DNA of 64,000 bases from Coix lacryma-jobi var. lacryma-jobi. Its lineage: Eukaryota; Streptophyta; Magnoliopsida; Poales; Poaceae. A model generated the notes under the pieces. The model ran no database searches. It saw nothing but the letters and a program-made list of their open reading frames with translations, and was not told where the DNA came from. The position numbers and the translations under genes were made by a program. The DNA lies in the NCBI GenBank assembly GCA_009763385.1, contig CM019823.1, forward strand, positions 32,130,411-32,194,410, read 5' to 3'. Shown here one piece after another: positions 55,264 through 64,000 of this stretch (the stretch's first letter is position 1; each line of letters starts with the position of its first letter).

Positions 55264-57325
55264 ATGCCGGGAGGACGTCAGAGGCGATTGAGTTGGGTGT
55301 ACCGCAGCTCGCAGGCCGATGGGCCCTCGACGAGGAGTGGCCGCCGCCGGAGGGAGCCGTCTCCACAGGAGGAGGAGGAGGAGGAGGAGGTCGAGGAGGA
55401 GGTGCCGGCCACGCCCAAGGCCCAGGGGCAGGAGGAGGCACCATTGGCCGAGGAGGCAAAGGAGGAGGACGAGCAGGAGGAGGACGAGGCGGACGGGGGT
55501 TCGGGTGCCTCAGGGGTGTCCACGCCCTACTTGAGAGGTCTCGCAAGCCTCCCGGCGTTGCCGGCACATGCCCGACGCCCAGTGATCATGCCCATTGGAC
55601 AAAAGTACATGTTCTAACTACCTGTTCATACGATGAGACTCAAAATAGAAATAGAAGCTAATAATCTTTTTTAATCACTTGTGCAGGTCATGGGACTTTG
55701 TGGGGCCTAAAGGCCGCAAACCCAACGGCATCCTGAGTCTCCTGTGCCGCGAGCACTACCCCGGCATAGTACAGTATGCCGGGAGGCACGAGCCGGCCTA
55801 CACCTTTGACCACTACAGCGTCGCCCCAGACCCAGACTTCCCCAACAAGACGGCGCGGGTTAGAGCGGAGTTGTGGGTAAGTCTTCGTCTAACAATATCA
55901 CATTCATCATATTTTTTCTTTAATTACTGTCTCGCCTCGTATTGTGTCTGTATGCAGAACTACTTCAAGTGCGAGCCGAGGAAGGAGGCAGTGGCGGAGG
56001 TGACGGCTATCCGGGCTTGTAGGAAGCTCGTCACCGACATGATCTACGAGGCGAGACTGCAGGCCATCATTACCTACAACGCCACGGTCTTGGCCAAGAG
56101 GGTGACGAAGGCCCAGGCGAGAGGCCATGACGCTGGGCCGGGCGCAGTTCTTGCAGGTAAGTGATTTCTTTTGAGATTAAGCTTTTCGTTACTTTTCATC
56201 TGACGCTTAGACGTGAAATACTTGATGATGTGCAGATGATCCCCCAATGGTGCCAGTCGTTTCCCGAGTGCTGGGAGATGATCGTGGACCGGTGGCTATC
56301 CGAAGAGTGGGCGGCCCACCACGTCGAGGCCCGGGAGGCGCGTCTGCAGATGCCAGGTGTACCACACCACCAGGGCAACCGCAACCTCGCCGAGTACGCA
56401 CAAGCTTGGGTACGTGAAAGACTTTATCAATTCCTCGCTCAAATGTTGCCTGATTGCTAATCATCTTGTTGTCTTCCTCGCAGTCGGAGGCACACGGTGG
56501 CCAGCCTTGCGGCACGGTGGCGGCATACGCCATGTCCCACAAGGGCAAGGCCACGGCAGCGGAGACCTCCTACAACCCCGACGATCCCGCCGACGCGTAC
56601 ACCAACTCCAGCGTCCACTCCCGCCCTCACTGACTACTCAGAGGCGGCAAGGGCGGTCCATGGGGATGACTTTGATCCCGCTACCGCGGACCTGGACGGG
56701 AGCATCGTCATGAGGATTGGAGGAGGGAAGAAGCACGGGCGGTTCTGGCTTGGCGACGGCGTCATCGACACGGCCTCCACTCCCACTCTGTCCCAGCTCC
56801 GAGCACAGAGCACGAGCGGGAGCGTCCCCATACGCCCACGCCCGTCGCCTGCGCAGTCGCGGGTCGCCGAGCTCGAGGTTATTTCTATTTAACTCATCGT
56901 ACAGTGATCTTTAAATGTTTGCATTGTTCTAACATTCACTTTGTATTATCGCAGGCCCGCCTGGAAAGAGAAAGGCAGGAGCGCCAGGTGTCTGAGACCC
57001 AGATGCGGTCACAGATGTCGGCCCAGATGGAGGCTCAAGCTAAGCAGATGGCGGAGCTCATCGCCTTCATGGCCTCCCAGGGCATGGCCGTGCCCCAAAC
57101 GCTCATGGCTCCTCCACCGCCGCCTCTGGACCCCGGAGCTGCTCCTGTGAGTATCAATACTTAGTGTTTCATTTTTTTCATTTCCTTGTCTGACATGACC
57201 TTTTGCAGCCTCCTCCGTCAGAAGGTTCGAACAACCGCCACGCTCCTGGATGGAACCCGACCGGGGGTCAAGCAGGCGGCAGTTCTCAGGGGTGGCCTCG
57301 GTTGGCCGGGGGTGTAGTAGATTGA
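55264..57325 (+). pseudogene. CACTA-2 second gene (ORF2), seven exons, two one-base insertions
   Basis: Exons: 55,264-55,604; 55,687-55,876; 55,958-56,156; 56,236-56,409; 56,484-56,877; 56,955-57,146; 57,209-57,325, with the same boundaries as CACTA-1 ORF2. Starts MPGGRQRRLSWVYRSS, then a Glu-rich tract, core (WDFVGPKGRKPNGILSLLCR; LQMPGVPHHQGNRNLAEYAQ; MRIGGGKKHGRFWLGDG), coiled coil (QMRSQMSAQMEAQAKQMAEL) and a short Gly/Trp tail ending VVD. The tail is ~50 residues shorter than in CACTA-1. Breaks: one extra base near 56,121 (exon 3; downstream splice phase requires the other frame) and one extra C near 56,625 (exon 5). Role inferred as DNA-binding partner of the transposase. Confidence 0.82.
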
Positions 57326-57549
57326 ACTTTGGACTATCCTCGTGTGTTACTGAAATCTCATGTTGTTGAACTATGTGATGTGAACTATGTGATTTGAGGA
57401 CATATATGTTATTGAACTATGTGATGTGATATATATATATATATGTTCTGTGACGTGAAATGTGATATATATGTGATATGTGATGAATGTGATATATATA
57501 TGTTTGATAGTGTCGGAGAAAAGAAAAAATAGAAATAAAAAAACAAAAA

Positions 57550-58190
57550 TTAGGATCTTTGCCGAGGGCGGCTCTCGGCAAAGAGGCCCTTTGCCGAGGG
57601 CTATGACCATAACCCTCGGCAAAGCTGCACTCCAATGCTGTCTCCCCAGCTTTGCCGAGGGCTATGACCAAAGCCCTCGGCAAAACTGAGAACCAGAACG
57701 TAATTTCCACAGCTTTGCCGAGGGCTTTGGTCATAGCCCTCGGCAAAGTCCGAGGTTTGCCGAGGGCCGGCTAAGCTAGCCCTCGGCGAAGAGGTCCCAA
57801 ATTTTTTTTTTGAAATTTCTTTGCCGAGAGTCGGCCCCGGATAACTCTCGGCACAGAAAAATAATAATAAAAAAATTTATCGCTTTGCCGAGAGTCCGGC
57901 TCTCGGCACACGTAACGCCTTTGCCGAGAGTCGGCTTAGCCCTCGGCAAACCTACCGTCAATAGGGACCGCCGTTAACGGCCACTTTTCTTTGCCGAGAG
58001 CCGGTCGGGACCCTCGGTAAAAGGTTTGCCGAGAGCCCGATAAATGGCCCTCGGCAAAGGCTCCTTTGCCGTGAGGTTTTTTGCCGAGAGCTCTTTGCCG
58101 AGAGCAGCCCTCGGCATAGGCTTCGCCGAGCGCCGGATGGTCTTTGCCGAGTGCTAGAGGTACTCGGCAAAGCAGCCGTTTCCAGTAGTG
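57550..58190. repeat. CACTA-2 right subterminal repeats and TIR, in motif zones
   Basis: From inside to the end the motif changes: GCCGAGGGC (57,555-57,785), GCCGAGAGTC (57,820-57,950), GCCGAGAGCC (57,990-58,110), and GCCGAGTGC at the last pair (58,145-58,172) before the TIR. All keep TTTGCCGAG. Confidence 0.88.
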
Positions 58191-58340
58191 TCTCCCACGC
58201 CACCATGTTGGCCTCACTTGTGCCAACGCACCCCTAGGGCAAATCGGACCACGACTATGGGTTGGGCCTATGGGTGTGGGGTGAAGCTCTCTTTTTCAGC
58301 TCCCACTCCCACTCACGCTCCTCTCAGTGCATTTTTCTGA
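58191..58340. other. Short spacer
   Basis: 150 bp with no feature that I recognise. Confidence 0.4.
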
Positions 58341-58683
58341 GGGCATGTTTGTTTCCAGGCCAAAAATATTTTGCCCTGTCAGATCGAATATTGCGGCCCT
58401 AGTTTAGACTATTAAAAATATACTAATTAAAAAACTAATTTGTCAGCCGAAGACTAATTCACGAGATGAATCTATTAAACTTAATTAGTTCATGATTTGA
58501 CAATGTGATGCTACAGTAAACATTCGCTAATGATGGATTCATTTACCTTAATATATTCGTCTTAGTAATTAGCATATGGCCCTGTAATTAGTTTTATAAT
58601 TAATATATTTTGAATAGACTAAACTAGTGCCGCAAAGTCTGATGTGACAGACAAAAAAAATTGCCAGGGAAACGAACACCGCC
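58341..58683. mobile_element. MITE with GGGCATGTTTGTTTCC ends
   Basis: Left GGGCATGTTTGTTTCC and right GGAAACGAACACCGCC are imperfect inverted repeats (~13 of 16). The interior (TTCATGATTTGACAATGTGATGCTACAGTAAAC-type phrase) is common in a large grass MITE group. No clear target duplication (TGA versus TAA). Confidence 0.6.
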
Positions 58684-58809
58684 TAAGTGAAGGCTACCAC
58701 GCGGGAGTGTTTGGTTGCCTGATCACCAAGCACTACCAAACGTGGCTGTAGTTGTCCTTACAGTCCTATTCATGCTAGCCTCTGACCCTATGCCATGGCC
58801 CGCTTATAA

Positions 58810-59084
58810 GGCCAATCTTAATGGGGTTTCATTTGAGTTTTATTTGCATTAAATATGCTGTCACATAAGCACTTTTGATGATATGACACTGTATTTAAGA
58901 AGGGAGAGAAGAAATGAGTTTCTCTTGGCACGAATACCAACTCTCTATGAGTCATGAAATTTAATGCTTGTGAAACTTTAGAATAAAACTCTCACTCTCA
59001 ATGGAGAGTTTCATCCGAGTTTTATTTTGTTTCATATGACATGACAGTCTTGGAAACAACAAAATAAAACTCACCATTGAGATT
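58810..59084. mobile_element. Tourist-like MITE with GGCCAATCTTAATGG ends
   Basis: Left GGCCAATCTTAATGGGGTTTCAT and right AATAAAACTCACCATTGAGATT are partly inverted; subterminal TTAATG/CATTGA and GAGTTTTATTT are shared. Target duplication is not clear. It lies in the upstream region of the carboxypeptidase gene. Confidence 0.5.
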
Positions 59085-59275
59085 CACTACTGGAAACTTC
59101 AAATTCCCTCACGGTGCACTACCGTCACAGAAAATAAAATCATTTTCATGAAAATATACGTATCGTCATAAAAACTAAAAATATCGCTATGAAATTTTTT
59201 ACGGTGCACTTACCGTCAGGGAAAATAAAAATACCGTCAGGGCTAGCTCGACAGGGTAATTCCAGTTTTCACTGA
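59085..59275. mobile_element. Possible small CACTA-like fragment in the gene's upstream region
   Basis: CACTACTGGAAACTTC at 59,085 is a good CACTA TIR. Inside are repeats of CTACCGTCA and ACCGTCAGGGAAAATAAA. A matching right end is weak (AATTCCAGTTTTCACTG, near 59,255-59,271), and no 3-bp duplication was confirmed. It starts ~410 bp upstream of the ATG. Confidence 0.4.
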
Positions 59276-59424
59276 TGTTGGTTAGAGAATTTCAAGTTTC
59301 AAGTAGTGATTGGCCTTGTGGGTAAGAAATGACAAACATTTTTACCTACTTGATAGGCGAACGTAGACGTACAATTTATGCATATGCAGCACACGTGCCT
59401 AAATCAATCGCTTCTATATGCTCC

Positions 59425-59432
59425 TATTTAAG
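59425..59432 (+). promoter_or_regulatory. Possible TATA-like box of the carboxypeptidase gene
   Basis: TATTTAAG lies 65 bp before the ATG at 59,497, which would give a leader of ~35 nt. It is the closest TATA-like element on the + strand; a slightly upstream CTATATGC (59,413-59,420) is an alternative. Confidence 0.35.
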
Positions 59433-59496
59433 TGAACCTTGGTTGGTCTTCCTTCTCACATCTATGCAGTCAGTCAAGGAGAGCAAGCAGAGCAAA

Positions 59497-62400
59497 ATGG
59501 CCACCACCAGCATCTCCACCGGCCAGCACTACTCTCCATGGCGCGCCGCAACGACGACAACGCTCCTCCTGGCACTAGCCGCCGCCGCCGGCAGCCTCCT
59601 CCCGCCGGCACTGGCACAAGGGTCGTCCTCCTCCGAGGACGACCGGATTCTGGGCCTGCCAGGACAGCCCAACGGCGTGGCGTTCGACATGTACGGCGGC
59701 TACGTCACCGTCGACGAGGACGCCGGCCGCGCGCTCTACTACTGGTTGCAAGAGGCCGACAGCACCGTGGTCGAGGACCCGGACGCCGCGCCGCTCCTCC
59801 TCTGGCTCAACGGCGGGCCTGGGTGCTCCTCCATCGGCTCCGGCGCGCTGGAGGAGCTCGGCGCCTTCCGCGTCCACCAAGACGGCCAGAGGCTGCTGCT
59901 CAACGAGTACGCATGGAACAGAGGTATGAATTATTGCTTGTGTGGATCACAGGCAAATAAACCATCCAGTCGACGAGAGATGCATGCTGTGCACTGAAGC
60001 TCACGTCACGAGTAAGCTAATGTTGTCACGTCGTTCGAGCGTGCATGCAGCGGCGAACGTTCTGTTCTTGGAGTCGCCGGCCGGCGTGGGGTTCTCTTAC
60101 AGCAACACCAGCTCCGACCTAATCGTCGGCGACAACAGAACGGGTTTGTGGCTTGGTGCTTAGTGAAGAAAATATACCAGACAAAAAAAATTAACCTTCT
60201 TGAATTGATTCAGCCTGATAATCTGCTGGTTTATGATGATGTTTGTTATTATTTGCAGCCCATGACTCGTACACTTTCCTGGTGAAATGGTTCGAGAGGT
60301 TCCCAAAGTACCAGTACCGCGATTTCTACATTGCTGGAGAGAGCTATGGAGGTCAGTACGTAGTAGTTTTGTTGAAGTACCAAACTGTTTAGGCGCGTGA
60401 GGGAGATTTGGTGTGCATTAATCTGACAAATGTTTCTATTTTCAGGCCACTATGTTCCCCAGCTCTCGCAGCTTGTGTACAGGAGAAACATCGGCGTAGA
60501 CAAGCCTATCATTAATTTCAAAGGTTTCATGGTAAAGACTGAACTCAAACAAATAAAGGATTTCAGCTCATCAGAACCTGATGAGCCAAATTAATCGACA
60601 AACAACACATGAAAGTACAAAAATGCATACACGACCGGAAACAACTCTTTACCGAGTGTTTTTTGTCGGACTTTGCCGAGTGCTCGAACAACACTCGGCA
60701 AGGATATTTTCCAAAAAACGAGATTCTGGATTAAAAATGGTAAAAAAAATATAAAAACATTTTTTAATCGAAGGAGGCCTCCACTGGTCAGTCACTCCAA
60801 AGTCACAAAGTCATGGCATTTTTTGCACAAAAATTGCACGCTTTACGGCCAACAGGATCCAAACCAACGCCCTCGCCCTCGCCCTCGCGCATACCCTCCT
60901 ATACCGGTACACGTCACACTCTCTTGTGTCTATATTGGATTTTGGGTCTACTCATATTATACTAAACTGATTTTAAATTTAGTGTTTGAGATTTTAAACG
61001 AATTTAAAATAAAAAATGGCCAACTATAAAGTTGTATAACTTTTCAAGATCTAGAACTTTTATTTAGGCTTTTCCTCCATCTGAGGTCATTTAAAAATTT
61101 AAATTTTAAATTTGACAAATTCAAACCTATATTTCTATGACAAGATGAATTTAAATGAAAAAGTGGTCAACTATAAAGTTTTATAACTTCTCAAGATTTA
61201 TAACTTTTGTTTTGATCGTTTCTCCATCTGAGGTATTTTGAAAAAAAAAACAAAATTTGAATTTCAAAAAATAAGAACTTCAAACAAGATTTTAAAGTGC
61301 CAAATGATTTTAACTCAAAAAGTCATCAACAACAAAGTTGTACAACTTATCAAGGTCTACAACTTTTATCTTGGTCATTTCTTCATATGACAAAATAATA
61401 GTATACATTGTTCATAAATTCATAAATCTTTCACAGAGATTATATGAAACTAATATGAGAGATGTGTCATTTGTGAATAATGTTTACTATCACTTTGTTG
61501 GATGATGAATAAATGATCAAAATAAAAGTTTTATATCTTGATGAGTTGTACAAATTTGTTGTTGATGACTTTTTCGGCTGAAATCGTTTGGTACTTTAAA
61601 ATCTTATTTGAAGTTGTTATTTTTTGAAATTCAAATTTTGATTAGAAAAGATGACCAAAATTATAGTATGAAAAACACAATAAATTGATAGAGCATGATT
61701 TTACAAATTTTTAGAAAAAAAACAAGTGATTTAAAGTTAGTACGAGGGAGAAAGACTAGTTACAAGTTTTAGCCAAAGATCAAAATGAGATACTCCCTCC
61801 ATCCCAAATTATAAGGCATTCCAAGAATCTTGGAGAGTCAAAGTTTTTCAACTTTGACCAAATTTATATGATAAGATAATAATATTTATGATTCCAACTA
61901 AGCACAATTAGATTCTTCATTAGTTATATTTTCATAATATACATACTTGATGCTATAAATCTTTGTATTTTTCTCTATAATTTTGGTCAAAGTTGAAAAA
62001 CTTTGACTCTCCAAGATTCTTGGAATGTCTTATAATTTGGGATGGAGGGAGTATTAGAGTTCTTCAATAATTTAATATTGAATTTCAAACATAATTTTGA
62101 GGCATCAAATATTTCAAATAAAAAAGTTATGAATATTAAAGTTTTATAACTTTTCAAGATCTACAATTTTTGTTATAGTTATTTTCTTCATCCGAGATCA
62201 TTTGAAAAATTTAAAATTTTGTATTTAAATTTAGTTATTTGATTTGCCGAGTCTTACTGAAAAACACTTGGCAAATAATTCTTTGCCGAGTATTGTGAGT
62301 TTGCCGAGTTTCACGGGTTAGGGTTTGCTGAGTGTATTATCGTGGGTACTTGACAAAGACTTTATTTTTGCCGAGTGCATTTAGTGCCACACTCGGCAAA

Positions 62401-64000
62401 TAGAGCATTTGTCGCGAGTGCTCGATGGAATGCACCCGGCAAACCATGCGGAAAATAGCCGGTTTCCCTAGTTATATATAACAAAAGTTTATATTAAACA
62501 AAGTGCACATTTTGATTGATTTGGTTAATTCATCCGCAATTCCAGGTCGGGAACGGCCTGACCGACGACCTCACTGACATGAAAGGCATGTTCGAGTACT
62601 GGTGGCACCACGGTCTCATCTCCGACGAGACCCTGGCAAGCGGGCTCGAGGTTTGCCCGGGGACCTCCCTGATCCACCCCTCGCCGGAGTGCAAGAAGGT
62701 CTGGGACGTGGCCACCAAAGAGCAAGGCAACATCGACGTCTACAGCATCTACACGCCGCCGTGCGACAAGGGAAACCCATACGGGCGCATTTTCGAGAGG
62801 AGCCGCCGCGTAAGTTGCCGTTCATCTTCTTCGTCTCCGGCCAACAGTTCTAATATCTAGCTGTACTCTCTCTCACCATAATCGATCCGAACACGTTCAG
62901 CCATTGACGAAGCTGCCCCCGTATGATCCGTGCACGGCCTTCTACTCGACGGAGTATATGAACCTACCCGACGTGCAGAAGGCCATGCATGCCAACGTCA
63001 GCGGCTTCATAAACTACCCATGGCAATTATGCAAGTATGTGTTGTATTGTACTATTGTTATATACACTTTTGATTTCTAGTGGCTACTACACTAGGTAGT
63101 TCACTTTTGATTTCTAGTGGCTACTACACTAGGTAGTTCAGTACGTACAGTTGTCCCATCTTTTCATCACTACTTCAGAAATGAATTGTAGCAACGCCTT
63201 ATTTTTTTCAGTAGGGACGGCTCAATCATCAGTTTAACATATATGTATATAGTTGTATATTATTTTTTTAAGGATAGCAAGAGTTTTGCCGCTATTTTTA
63301 TTAGATGGGTAAAAACCAAGTAAAAAGCAGGTTACAAGCACAACTCAACAAAAGAGAGAAGGGAAATCAGGGTCTGCAGGTTCATTAATTATCCTGGTCT
63401 AGCTAAACCCATATATATTTTTTATATCCTGCAGCATGCCCATATATGATAACTGGTTGACATACGATCCCATCGTTTCCATGATACCCATCTACAAGGA
63501 GCTCATTGGAGCTGGCCTCAAGGTCTGGGTCTTCAGGTAATATGAACAAGCTGGCTGTGTATATATCTTACCTTCTTTGCGTTTCTTCAGAGAGTTTGTT
63601 GCCAATTTCTCTGCAAGACACTAAAATGCATGCATGTCTTTCATTTGCAGTGGTGACACGGACACTGCAGTGCCGCTCAGTGCGACCAGACACTCTCTTG
63701 CTGCCCTGCGCCTTCCTGTAAAAACTAGCTGGTACCCCTGGTACATTGTCCCAACTGAGGTCAGTCAGTGTTGAGAACAGGCAAAACACCAAAGCTTAAA
63801 TCCATTCATTCATTCATTCATGTGTCCCTGAATCCTGACAACAGACCTATATATGATGATGTGCATCATGCAGGTTGGCGGCTGGAGCATGGAGTATGAA
63901 GGGCTGACCTTCGTCACTGTCCGCGGGGCCGGGCACGAGGTTCCCCTGCACCGGCCGGAGCAGGCGCTCTTCCTGTTCAAGCAATTCCTGCTGGGCGAAC
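59497..64000 (+). CDS. Serine carboxypeptidase II-like protein (family S10), 3' end off-window
   Basis: Exons: 59,497-59,923; 60,051-60,143; 60,259-60,351; 60,446-60,531; 62,546-62,809; 62,901-63,034; 63,435-63,536; 63,651-63,759; 63,874-64,000 (incomplete), all GT-AG with matching phases, ~478 residues visible and no stop. A Leu/Ala-rich signal peptide (about 17-41) sends it to the secretory path/vacuole. NGGPGCSS is the substrate and oxyanion region. The catalytic triad is Ser ~202 (GESYGG), Asp ~402 (GDTDTAVP) and His ~457 (GAGHEVP). Sequons such as NTS and NVS suit glycosylation. ESPAGVGFSY and WYIVPTEVGGWS are family hallmarks. The family removes C-terminal residues from peptides; relatives act as acyltransferases or, in sorghum, hydroxynitrile lyase, so the substrate is not settled. 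The ATG is the first in frame in the leader context AGCAAAATGG; an earlier in-frame ATG exists at 59,329 but lies before the likely promoter. Intron 4 holds transposons. Confidence 0.92.
60630..62473. mobile_element. Non-autonomous CACTA element in intron 4, TSD ATA
   Basis: Left end CACGACCGGAAACAACTC and right end ...GCCGGTTTCCCTAGTT are mutated CACTA TIRs; ATA is duplicated outside (60,627-60,629; 62,474-62,476). Subterminal GCCGAGTG/CACTCGGCAA repeats occur at 60,651-60,705 and 62,242-62,445, the same motif as CACTA-1. The AT-rich interior has no transposase. Both terminal bases are changed (CACTA to CACGA, TAGTG to TAGTT), so it is likely fixed in place. Confidence 0.85.
61793..62051. 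mobile_element. Stowaway MITE nested in the intronic CACTA, TSD TA
   Basis: Ends CTCCCTCCATCCCAAATTATAAG and CTTATAATTTGGGATGGAGGGAG are almost perfect inverted repeats; TA flanks both sides (61,791-61,792; 62,052-62,053). The arms continue inwards (AAAGTTTTTCAACTTTGACC and its complement). 259 bp. Confidence 0.93.
63066..63139. repeat. 37-bp tandem duplication in intron 6
   Basis: A unit beginning ACTTTTGATTTCTAGTGGC occurs twice in a row. The intron is otherwise AT-rich with no coding sense. Confidence 0.85.

Larger units (their letters stand above)
48485..58190 (+). mobile_element. CACTA-2: near-complete CACTA/EnSpm element
   Basis: It starts CACTACCGGAGACGGGC at 48,485 and ends ...GCCGTTTCCAGTAGTG at 58,190; the TIRs match at about 13 of 16 bases. 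The flanking triplets are TAT (left) and TCT (right), one base short of a perfect duplication. Length 9.71 kb. Subterminal repeats are GCCGAGAGCC-type on the left, changing to GCCGAGGGC and GCCGAGTGC types on the right. Gene order and exon structure equal CACTA-1. No in-frame nonsense codon was seen, but six one-base insertions break the frames. Confidence 0.92.

Noticed and set aside
48485..58190. CACTA-2 as an insertion with a perfect target duplication
   Set aside because: Flanks are TAT and TCT. The element call stands on TIRs and gene content; a perfect duplication is not claimed.
59329..59496. In-frame upstream ATG at 59,329 as the carboxypeptidase start
   Set aside because: It would add 56 residues without signal-peptide character and lies before the likely TATA box; 59,497 leads straight into a signal peptide.

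Overview
The window looks like grass nuclear DNA, most likely from the sorghum/sugarcane/maize group (Andropogoneae). It is a transposon-dense block next to one real host gene. The reasons are the element families (SIRE/Maximus-type Copia with a Met-tRNA-like primer site, CACTA/EnSpm elements with GCCGAGTG-type or CCGCAGCGGGC-type subterminal repeats, Tourist-, Stowaway- and Helitron-type ends), GT-AG introns, and a plant serine carboxypeptidase-like gene. There are no bacterial genes, CRISPR arrays, rRNA or tRNA genes.

Layout. (1) 1-12,693: a decayed Copia element on the + strand; its 5' LTR lies off the left edge except perhaps its last two bases. Its gag is split by a 3.26-kb LTR element (790-4,053) flanked by the 5-bp duplication TGGAG. 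(2) 12,694-30,069: a minus-strand CACTA element ('CACTA-A'), with its 5' TIR at 30,069. The Copia interrupts its second ORF, and its transposase gene is interrupted by a very young gag-only LTR element (18,457-28,295, target duplication GGCGG, almost identical LTRs). (3) 32,011-41,944: a complete CACTA element ('CACTA-1', target duplication TCT) with a TNP2 transposase gene and a seven-exon second gene. (4) 42,131-48,484: MITEs, a probable Helitron 3' end and a direct duplication. (5) 48,485-58,190: a second complete CACTA ('CACTA-2') with the same plan. (6) 58,341-59,496: MITEs and a CACTA-like end in the promoter region of the host gene. (7) 59,497-64,000: a serine carboxypeptidase II-like gene on + (nine exons visible, 3' end off the window). 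Its fourth intron carries a small non-autonomous CACTA with a Stowaway MITE inside it.

How things fit together. CACTA-1 and CACTA-2 share one architecture: TIR plus subterminal repeats, a long palindrome with ~0.43-kb arms, more subterminal repeats, a GC-rich then GA-rich leader, two hairpins just before the transposase start, TNP2-DUF4218-DUF4216, the second gene, and subterminal repeats plus TIR. The shared palindrome and the paired-base changes in the second hairpin are the most interesting signals; both are candidate small-RNA or regulatory structures. All visible frame breaks in CACTA-2 are single-base insertions, whereas CACTA-1 also has true nonsense codons. I found no unknown non-transposon system. 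Everything was read by eye, so family assignments and identity estimates are approximate.
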